Of a DNA stretch of 11,048 bases, positions 6,792 to 11,048 are shown in pieces (within the stretch, counting starts at the first letter, position 1; every line of letters begins with the position of its first letter). This DNA is from Pseudonocardia sp. Its GTDB lineage: Bacteria > Actinomycetota > Actinomycetes > Mycobacteriales > Pseudonocardiaceae. The notes under the pieces are model-generated. The model was not told the origin of the DNA, did not search any database, and saw only the letters and a list, made by a program, of their open reading frames with translations. The translations under genes and the position numbers were made by a program. The stretch spans positions 1 through 11,048 of the forward strand of contig JASLAP010000023.1 in NCBI GenBank assembly GCA_030147065.1. Reading direction: 5' to 3'.

Positions 6792-7616
6792 GTGGCCTGG
6801 AGCACCCGCGAGCTCGCCGACCTCGCCGGCACCACCGTGCGGGCGGTGCGGCACTACCACGACGTCGGTCTGCTGGAGGAACCGCGACGGCGCACCAACG
6901 GCTACAAGCAGTACGGCGTGGCGCACCTCGTCCGGGTCCTGCGGATCAAGCGCCTCGCCGACCTCGGGTTCACCCTGCCGCAGATCGCCGAGCTGGGCGA
7001 CGCGGACCAACACCCCCGCGAAGCGCTCCGCGGGCTCGACGCCCACCTCGCCCGGACCCTCGACCAGCTGCAGGACGTGCGCGCCGAGGTCCGCCGGATC
7101 CTCCAGCAGGCCGCGCCGACCGACCTGCCGCCCGCGCTGGCCGCGAGGATCCGGGACGCCGACCTGTCCGCGGCCGACCGCGCCCTGCTCGTCGTGCTGA
7201 CCAGGGTGCTGGACCTCGCGGTGGTCACCGACTTCGTCGACACGCTGCGCGGCCTCCCGGCGAGCCCGGCGGCGCCCGTGTTCGACCAGCTGCCCGCCGA
7301 CGCCGATGCCGCGACCCGCCACGAGCTCTCCCTCAGGCTGGTGCCGCCGAGCCGGACCCTGCGCGTGATGCTCCCCCGCCTGCGCGGTGCGACCACCGGG
7401 ATGAGCCCCGCCGCGGCCCGGACCCTCGACGAGGCCGTGCGCGACCTCCACAACCCCGCGCAGTCCGACGTCCTGCGCCGGGTCGGGCTCCTGCTGCGCG
7501 CACGCCCCGACCCGGTCCGGCCTCCGCAGGTGGGGTTGACCGTGCCGCAGCGGCACGGAGTGCACTTCACCGTGATCAGCACGAGCCGCCCGTCGAGCAC
7601 CACCGGAAGACCATGA
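6792..7616 (+). CDS. MerR-family transcriptional regulator
   Basis: A 274-codon frame from GTG 6792, with GGAAGGA (about 6779-6785) upstream. The N-terminus is a typical MerR winged helix-turn-helix: STRELADLAGTTVRAVRHYH, then GLLEEPRRRTNGYKQYG, then VLRIKRLADLGFTLPQIAEL (about residues 4-67). A helical effector region follows. There is no cysteine in the whole protein, which argues against a metal or thiol/redox sensor and for a small-molecule inducer. Family proteins bind the spacer of their promoters and distort it to activate transcription. Family similarity seems to end near NPAQSDVLRRVGLLLRARPD (about 7515). The last 30 residues translate the promoter at 7536-7566, so the original stop was probably just before it and has been lost. 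It is the obvious candidate to bind the four repeated operators. WhiB ends 30 bases upstream, on the same strand. Confidence 0.88.
   Translation: MAWSTRELADLAGTTVRAVRHYHDVGLLEEPRRRTNGYKQYGVAHLVRVLRIKRLADLGFTLPQIAELGDADQHPREALRGLDAHLARTLDQLQDVRAEVRRILQQAAPTDLPPALAARIRDADLSAADRALLVVLTRVLDLAVVTDFVDTLRGLPASPAAPVFDQLPADADAATRHELSLRLVPPSRTLRVMLPRLRGATTGMSPAAARTLDEAVRDLHNPAQSDVLRRVGLLLRARPDPVRPPQVGLTVPQRHGVHFTVISTSRPSSTTGRP
7536..7566 (+). promoter_or_regulatory. MerR-type promoter/operator, copy 3 (beta-lactamase remnant/hydrolase operon)
   Basis: TTGACC (7536-7541), 19 bases (7542-7560), TGCACT (7561-7566). The best palindrome of the set, CCGTGCCGCAGCGGCACGG (7540-7558), has perfect 9-base arms around a single A. 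The expected transcription start is near 7573, about 40 bases before ATG 7613. It lies inside the 3' end of the MerR frame, so the regulator's own message reads through it. Confidence 0.75.
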
Positions 7617-7810
7617 ACCAGCGACGCATCCCCCGGCACATCCCCCGGCGCCCTGTCCTCGCCGCGGGCCTGTCGGGATCGTGCTGCCCCCGTACCGCGC
7701 ACCGCTGGTCCTGGCCGTCTACACCGACCCCGGACGACCCGGGGTCGGCAGGGGCAACGCCACCCATCGCCGAGGCGACCGCGATCGCGGTCCGCCGCCT
7801 CGTCCGCTAG
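7613..7810 (+). pseudogene. Beta-lactamase-like remnant: export signal joined to the protein's tail
   Basis: ATG 7613, after GGAAGA, begins MNQRRIPRHIPRRPVLAAGL, which has an arginine-rich Tat-like start and a short hydrophobic run. One frame over follows IVLPPYRAPLVLAVYTDP (about 7678-7731). Back in the first frame comes DDPGSAGATPPIAEATAIAV and then RRLVR with a TAG stop (7808-7810). The middle part resembles the end of class A beta-lactamases, where a WPP-x-x-APLVLAVYT strand is followed by acidic residues and an IAEA helix. If so, everything with the active site (SxxK, SDN, the general-base Glu, KTG) has been deleted and about 65 codons remain. The identification rests on that one strand and helix, so it is tentative; that it is broken is clearer. 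It is the first gene after promoter copy 3, 31 bases before the hydrolase. Confidence 0.45.
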
Positions 7811-7841
7811 CAGCAGGCACGCAAACTCACAGGAGGAGACC

Positions 7842-8705
7842 ATGGGACACGTCGTCGTCGGGAACGAGAACAGCACCCCGATCGAGCTCTACTACGAGGA
7901 CCAGGGGGACGGCCGGCCCGTCGTCCTCATCCACGGCTACCCGCTCAACGGCCACAGCTGGGAACGCCAGACGCGCGAGCTGCTCGCCGCCGGCCACCGC
8001 GTCATCACCTACGACCGCCGCGGCTTCGGCCGCTCGTCGAAGGTCGGATCCGGCTACGACTACGACACCTTCGCCGCCGACCTGAACGTGCTGCTGGAGA
8101 CCCTCGACCTCCGCGACGTCGTCCTCGTCGGTTTCTCGATGGGCACCGGCGAGCTCGCCCGCTACGTCGCCCGCTACGGCCACCAGCGGGTCGCGAAGCT
8201 CGCCTTCCTCGCCGCGCTGGAGCCCTTCCTCGTCGCCCGGGACGACAACCCCGAGGGTGTGCCCCGGGACGTCTTCGACGGCATCGAGGCCGCGGCCAAG
8301 GGCGACCGGTACGCCTGGTACGAGCAGTTCTTCTCCAACTTCTACAATCTCGACGACAACCTCGGCCGCCGCATCAGCCAGGAGGCGGTCACCGCCAGCT
8401 GGAACGTCGCCGTCTCCAGCGCTCCCGTGGCCGCCCACGCCGTCGTCTCCTCGTGGATCGAGGACTTCCGCGCCGACGTCGAGGCCGTCCGCGCCAGCGG
8501 CACGCCGGCCCTGATCCTGCACGGCACCGCCGACCGGATCCTCCCCATCGACGCCACGGCCCGCCGCTTCCGCCAGGCCCTGCCCGAGGCGCAGTACGTG
8601 GAGATCGACGGCGCCCCGCACGGGCTGCTGTGGACCCACGCCGACGAGGTCAACGCCGCGCTGCGCGCCTTCCTGTCCACCGCCGACTCCGAGGATTCGC
8701 GATGA
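7842..8705 (+). CDS. Alpha/beta hydrolase, non-heme haloperoxidase/esterase type
   Basis: A 287-residue soluble alpha/beta-fold hydrolase, complete for its family. ATG 7842 has a strong AGGAGGAG site a few bases upstream. The oxyanion segment is VVLIHGYPLNGHSW (about 27-40). The nucleophile elbow is GFSMG with Ser99. The acid is Asp231 in HGTADRILPID. The histidine is His260 in GAPHGLLWTH. The run YDRRGFGRSS (58-67) and the GFSMG elbow are typical of the bacterial chloroperoxidase/BPO-A2 group. These enzymes act mainly as esterases or perhydrolases; the halogenating activity is a side reaction. The natural substrate is unknown. It is the intact core of the operon under promoter copy 3, and its stop overlaps the next start as ATGA (8702-8705), so the two are translationally coupled. 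A detoxification or resistance role is inferred from context. Confidence 0.92.
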   Translation: MGHVVVGNENSTPIELYYEDQGDGRPVVLIHGYPLNGHSWERQTRELLAAGHRVITYDRRGFGRSSKVGSGYDYDTFAADLNVLLETLDLRDVVLVGFSMGTGELARYVARYGHQRVAKLAFLAALEPFLVARDDNPEGVPRDVFDGIEAAAKGDRYAWYEQFFSNFYNLDDNLGRRISQEAVTASWNVAVSSAPVAAHAVVSSWIEDFRADVEAVRASGTPALILHGTADRILPIDATARRFRQALPEAQYVEIDGAPHGLLWTHADEVNAALRAFLSTADSEDSR

Positions 8706-9093
8706 CCACCACCATCGCTGCCTCCACCGGCGCGCCGACCCGCGTCGCCGACCTCGCCGGGCGCGCGTCGCTGGCGCTCTGCGCACTGTCCACGGCGGTC
8801 GCCTTCGCCGATGGCGTCACCCGCGTCGCCGCGGCTCCCGCCGAGCGGGTCCTGACCGAGTTCTGGAGGGACCACGGCCTACCTCGTCTTCGCCGGCATG
8901 TGGGCGTTGCTCGCGGCCCGGCCGGGTTCACAGCCGGGGACGTGGGAGCTGATCGTGCTGCACAAAGTGGTGATCACCGCGCAGGCACTGCTCGTTCTCG
9001 ATCTGCCCGGCGCCGTGCAGACCGCGTGGCTCGACGGTGGGCTCGTGGCGGCGACCACCACGGCGTAGGTGCTGTGCCGCGGCTGGCTCACTT
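8702..9093 (+). pseudogene. Four-helix integral membrane protein with frameshift and internal stop
   Basis: ATG 8702 overlaps the hydrolase stop. Frame one gives RASLALCALSTAVAFADGVT (first helix) up to ERVLTEFWRDH near 8875. The sequence then continues one frame over as AYLVFAGMWALLAARPGSQP, WELIVLHKVVITAQALLVLD and GGLVAATTTA, reaching TAG at 9066. The same frame goes on after the stop with VLCRGWLTWR, which completes a fourth helix. Restoring the frame gives about 130 residues with four membrane segments, a plausible full length. I recognise the general type (small actinobacterial four-helix membrane proteins of unknown function) but cannot name a family. The frameshift and premature stop make it a pseudogene; the ATGA coupling shows it was an operon partner of the hydrolase. 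Confidence 0.6.
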
Positions 9094-9158
9094 GGCGCCG
9101 ATCGCCCGCGGTCGGCAGTGAGAACCGACAACAGGAGCAAACGGAACGATCAGGAACC

Positions 9159-9281
9159 GTGACCATCACGCTGGTGCATCCCGAGCGGGTCAACCGGGTC
9201 GACGTCCACCACCAGGTCGCCGTCACCCAGGGGACGCGCACGGTGTACCTGGCCGGGCAGGTGTCCTGGGACACCGAGGCG
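9159..9281 (+). pseudogene. RidA (YjgF/UK114) family protein, N-terminal third only
   Basis: GTG 9159, with CAGGAA just upstream, opens TITLVHPERVNRVDVHHQVA, then VTQGTRTVYLAGQVSWDTE. This matches the first 40 or so residues of RidA-family proteins, including the characteristic AGQVSWD strand. RidA deaminates reactive enamine/imine intermediates; relatives belong to degradation pathways. Similarity stops near 9281, where the sequence becomes the complement of a response-regulator gene. The frame continues to 9482 only as antisense reading of that gene. The remaining two thirds, including the catalytic arginine region, are missing. Confidence 0.65.
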
Positions 9282-9559
9282 GCGTCGAGCGCGTGGACCT
9301 CATCGCTGGACTCCACCCGTGCCGACAGCACGATGGCCGGCACCGGGGTCCGGCAGCGCAGCCCGGCGATCACCTCGATGCCGTCGAGGTCGGTCAGCGG
9401 TAGGTCGAGCACCACCACATCCGGCCGGAAGCCGGCGACCGCCCGCAGCGCGCTCGCACCGTCACAGGCCACGGTCACGTGATGACCGTGGGCGGTGAGG
9501 TGGATCCGCAGCGCACACCGGACTCGCGCCTCGTCCACGACGACCAGCACGCGCGTCAT
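9282..9559 (-). pseudogene. Response regulator receiver domain, truncated (KdpE/OmpR-like)
   Basis: Read leftward from ATG 9559 (GAGGCGG upstream): TRVLVVVDEARVRCALRIHL, then VTVACDGASALRAVAGFRPD, VVVLDLPLTDLDGIEVIAGL and PVPAIVLSARVESSDEVHAL. This is a receiver domain with the phosphoacceptor aspartate in VVLDLPL, acidic-pocket residues near the start (VDE) and the switch serine (IVLSAR). It breaks after SSDEVHALDA, where KdpE-type proteins continue into the conserved lysine (KPF) and a DNA-binding domain. Both are absent. The frame then runs on as the antisense of the RidA fragment. About 90 residues of a usual 225-235 remain. No sensor kinase gene is present in the window. Confidence 0.78.
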
Positions 9560-9625
9560 GCCAGCACATCCGCCTCGTTGCTGGACCATCGATCATCTCA
9601 TCCGGTCGGAGGGATAGGTCTGCGC

Positions 9626-9883
9626 TCACGTCAGGAGGGCGGTGAGCACGCCCCAGACGAGGAGTGTCGTCACGGTCGTCCAGAGGACGATCGCCACCGT
9701 CTGCCACAGCAGGACCCGTCCTCGCGGGACTCCGGCCGCGACGAGCATGGCGGAGGTGAACTGCGTCGGAATCGCCAGTGGCCCGAGGATGCTCGCGCCC
9801 GGCACCCCGAACCGGACCAGCCACCTCCGCAAGCGCTGACGCCGCTTCGACTCGGGCTCGGCGAGCACGGTGTCACCGGCCAC
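9626..9883 (-). pseudogene. Small multidrug export protein, C-terminal half
   Basis: An 85-residue frame from GTG 9883. After a basic stretch (ESKRRQRLRRWLVRFG) comes VPGASILGPLAIPTQFTSAM, then RVLLWQTVAIVLWTT and VTTLLVWGVLTALLT. The GxxxLGPLxIPTQ segment and the LLWQTVAIVLWT helix match the second half of the Sm_multidrug_ex membrane family. Full proteins have a first hydrophobic half ahead of the basic loop; upstream of 9883 the frame stays open but shows no hydrophobic segment, so the N-terminal half appears lost. The name reflects the family label; export activity is poorly documented. The short frame might still be translated, but I expect no function. Confidence 0.65.
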
Positions 9884-9927
9884 CCCGGCCCGGGGGTTCG
9901 TTGAAGGACTCCTCGAACCGTTCCAGA

Positions 9928-9945
9928 GCCGAGATCCGTCTCGGC
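9928..9945. terminator. Hairpin downstream of the SnoaL-like gene
   Basis: GCCGAGA-TCCG-TCTCGGC, a perfect 7-base stem with a 4-base loop, about 75 bases beyond the SnoaL-like stop and before the export remnant. It is placed where a terminator would be, but no U-run follows. Confidence 0.4.
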
Positions 9946-9965
9946 CCTGAATGAGGGAGCAGCCG

Positions 9966-9978
9966 TGTTCCTGGAACA
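9966..9978. repeat. Short perfect palindrome
   Basis: TGTTCC-T-GGAACA lies between the SnoaL-like stop and the hairpin at 9928-9945. It may be a second small stem of the same 3' end or a binding site; nothing distinguishes these. Confidence 0.25.
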
Positions 9979-10017
9979 GGGCCTGTGGGTGGGACGTCGG
10001 CGGGCAGGGTCCGGTGA

Positions 10018-10407
10018 TCAGAACATGGTGTTGTCGTTGGCCGAGGTAGCGGGGACGACCTGCAGGACGTCCCAGTGCTCGACGATCTTTCCGCGGTCAT
10101 CCAGGCGGAAGATGTCGATGCCGGCGTAGTCGTCGCCGCCGGGCCAGGTCTGGTGGCAGTGCAGGACGACCAGGTCGCCCTCAGCGATCACACGGACGAA
10201 CCGCACGTGCTTTCCGGGATGGTCCGCCGCCATTCGTCGGAAGTAGTCGACGAAGGCTTCCTTGCCGTCGGCGACGTGGACGTTGTGCTGGGTGTAGGTG
10301 TCCCCGGCATAGCGGTCGAGGGCTTCTGCCGGCCGGCCCTGGTTGAACATCAGGTCGTAGAAGGCCTGGACGTTGTCCTTGTTGCGCCGCAGATCGGTGC
10401 CGCCCAT
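10018..10407 (-). CDS. SnoaL-like (NTF2-fold) polyketide-cyclase-type protein
   Basis: An intact 129-residue protein. ATG 10407 is chosen because GAGGAAGG lies about ten bases upstream and the expected transcription start of promoter copy 4 is about 21 bases away. A longer upstream reading would begin inside the promoter. Features of the SnoaL-like branch of the NTF2 fold are visible: NVQAFYDLMFNQGRPAEAL (12-30), YTQHNVHVADGKEAF (38-52), LHCHQTWPGG (82-91) and the closing strands IDIFRLDDRGKIVEHWDVLQ (97-116). Members form small cone-shaped barrels that bind hydrophobic ligands and catalyse aldol or cyclisation chemistry or simply sequester compounds. The substrate is unknown. This is the only intact gene on the minus strand right of the LAL gene. 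Confidence 0.88.
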   Translation of the reverse strand: MGGTDLRRNKDNVQAFYDLMFNQGRPAEALDRYAGDTYTQHNVHVADGKEAFVDYFRRMAADHPGKHVRFVRVIAEGDLVVLHCHQTWPGGDDYAGIDIFRLDDRGKIVEHWDVLQVVPATSANDNTMF

Positions 10408-10434
10408 GCGCGGGCCCCTTCCTCTGGTCAACCC

Positions 10435-10465
10435 ACCCCACACCGTGCCCCGACGGCACGGTCAA
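10435..10465 (-). promoter_or_regulatory. MerR-type promoter/operator, copy 4 (SnoaL-like gene)
   Basis: Minus strand TTGACC (10465-10460), 19 bases (10459-10441), TGGGGT (10440-10435). The palindrome ACCGTGCC-GTCGG-GGCACGGT (10462 down to 10442 on this strand, centred at 10452) has perfect 8-base arms. Compared with copy 1 the outer parts are nearly identical, including the CTTGACC lead-in and the GGTG before the -10; only the centre differs. Confidence 0.75.
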
Positions 10466-10475
10466 GCGCTCGATT

Positions 10476-10696
10476 CCCCGGCCGATCAGGTTACCGAGCC
10501 GACCTGCGAACACGCGCAGGCCGCCGTAAGCGATCAAGTAGGCGTTGACGACCCAGGAGACGCTGCCCCGGGAGAACCCGAGCTCCTCCTGCATCACCGG
10601 GAGCGCCGCGTCGACGATCGTCTCGTCGAGGATCGTCATCAGCGTACCGATGCGCAGGACGACGAGCGCCACCCAACGCGAGCGAGTGCTGTTCAT
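10476..10696 (-). pseudogene. DHA2-type MFS drug transporter, N-terminal fragment
   Basis: From ATG 10696 (GGGGGA upstream) the frame reads MNSTRSRWVALVVLRIGTLM, then TILDETIVDAALPVMQEELG, FSRGSVSWVVNAYLIAYGGL and RVFAGRLGNLIGR. This is the first two helices and first basic loop of an EmrB/QacA-like 14-helix exporter. It carries the family's motif D1 (LDxTIVxxALP), here with a glutamate after the aspartate where most members have a threonine or valine. Similarity ends at GRLGNLIGR, about ten bases before the -35 of promoter copy 4, and the frame then reads promoter sequence. About 72 of some 480 residues remain. An ATG at 10763 overlaps the upstream stop (ATGA) but is in a different frame, so the original coupled start may have been there before a frameshift. 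Confidence 0.75.
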
Positions 10697-10759
10697 CGCC
10701 GAGGTCCCCCGCGGTGGAGGGCCCGGGGCGAGCAGCGCGGCGGGTCGACCGGACGCTGG

Positions 10760-10928
10760 TCATGGCCGGACCTCCGTCGGCCTGCGGAACTGCTCGATCA
10801 TCGCCGCGTAGCTGTCGCCGCCGCGACCGTCGGCCACCGCCCGGTCGGCCAGCCCCTTGACGAACGCGGGCAGCTCGCCGTTGATCCCGACGGCCGCGCT
10901 CTCCTGAACCAGGTGCTGCATCGCATCG
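10760..10928 (-). pseudogene. C-terminal fragment of an NAD(P)-dependent oxidoreductase (6PGDH/imine-reductase-like)
   Basis: The minus-strand frame ending at TGA 10762-10760 reads AMQHLVQESAAVGINGELPA, then FVKGLADRAVADGRGGD and SYAAMIEQFRRPTEVRP. This matches the closing helices of beta-hydroxyacid dehydrogenase-like proteins, in which GxxxELPAFVxxLxxRAVADGxGxD is typical. The Rossmann NAD(P)-binding half and the catalytic lysine region are absent. Upstream of about 10928 the frame continues to a GTG at 10960, but the residues no longer look like the family. The identification is by recalled pattern, so it is moderate. Confidence 0.5.
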
Positions 10929-10929
10929 G

Positions 10930-11026
10930 AGCGCTCACCGAGTCCCGCCGAGCCCTGCACAGCTACCTCGACGCCACGGAGCGAGCGCGGCGGGCACGGG
11001 CCGTGTCGCCGCCGCCCGAGCGGTGA
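10930..11026 (+). other. Possible C-terminal end of an unidentified rightward gene
   Basis: The plus frame ending at TGA 11024-11026 reads IGALTESRRALHSYLDATER, then ARRARAVSPPPER, with coding-like third positions and an amphipathic helical look. It meets the oxidoreductase fragment tail to head near 10930. No family is recognised. This may be a second fragment joined at the same breakpoint, or chance. Confidence 0.2.
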
Positions 11027-11048
11027 CCGTCCGAGCTCGCCTTCAGCG

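Noticed and set aside
49..10465. The dispersed palindromes as ends of insertion sequences or phage attachment sites
   Set aside because: No transposase or integrase is encoded in the window, no target duplications are evident, and each palindrome is framed by -35 and -10 hexamers at constant spacing, which a promoter explains better.
1..11048. CRISPR arrays, tRNA or rRNA genes
   Set aside because: No regularly spaced repeats, no cloverleaf-like sequence with CCA/T-loop features, and no conserved rRNA stretches were seen on either strand.

Overview
The window is very GC-rich, with strong G/C preference at third codon positions, GTG starts and purine-rich ribosome sites. Together with a WhiB gene and a large ATPase-LuxR (LAL) regulator, this points to an actinomycete; a Pseudonocardia-like genome is my guess, not shown by the sequence. 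It reads as an accessory region in decay: five intact or nearly intact genes (an MFS exporter, a LAL regulator, a MerR regulator, an alpha/beta hydrolase, a SnoaL-like protein) lie among at least ten truncated, frameshifted or internally deleted genes.

Layout. 1-400: the edge of a leftward gene and a small membrane ORF. 431-1470 (+): an S9 peptidase missing its middle, followed by the first half of a small multidrug resistance (SMR) transporter. 1509-3017 (+): a promoter and an intact MFS exporter. 2977-5727 (-): a 916-aa LAL regulator. 5924-6237 (-): a second LAL copy reduced to its two ends. 6440-6761 (+): a frameshifted WhiB. 6792-7616 (+): a MerR regulator whose frame runs into a promoter. 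7613-9093 (+): a beta-lactamase-like remnant, an intact hydrolase and a frameshifted four-helix membrane protein. 9159-9281 (+) and 9282-9559 (-): a RidA start joined tail to tail to a response-regulator receiver domain. 9626-10960 (-): half of a small multidrug export protein, an intact SnoaL-like gene, a DHA2 transporter start and the tail of an NAD(P)-dependent oxidoreductase.

The most interesting signal is a recurrent promoter: TTGACC or TTGAGC, exactly 19 bases containing a GTGCCGC/GCGGCAC-type palindrome, then a -10-like hexamer. It occurs four times (near 49-79, 1509-1539, 7536-7566, 10435-10465), each time facing a start codon at a sensible distance. A 19-base spacer spanned by a dyad is the signature of MerR-activated promoters, and one copy lies in the 3' end of the window's MerR frame. 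I infer a local MerR regulon controlling efflux and detoxification genes (exporter, beta-lactamase/hydrolase operon, SnoaL-like protein, and the gene leaving the left edge). Several of its members have been destroyed, while the promoters stay well conserved.
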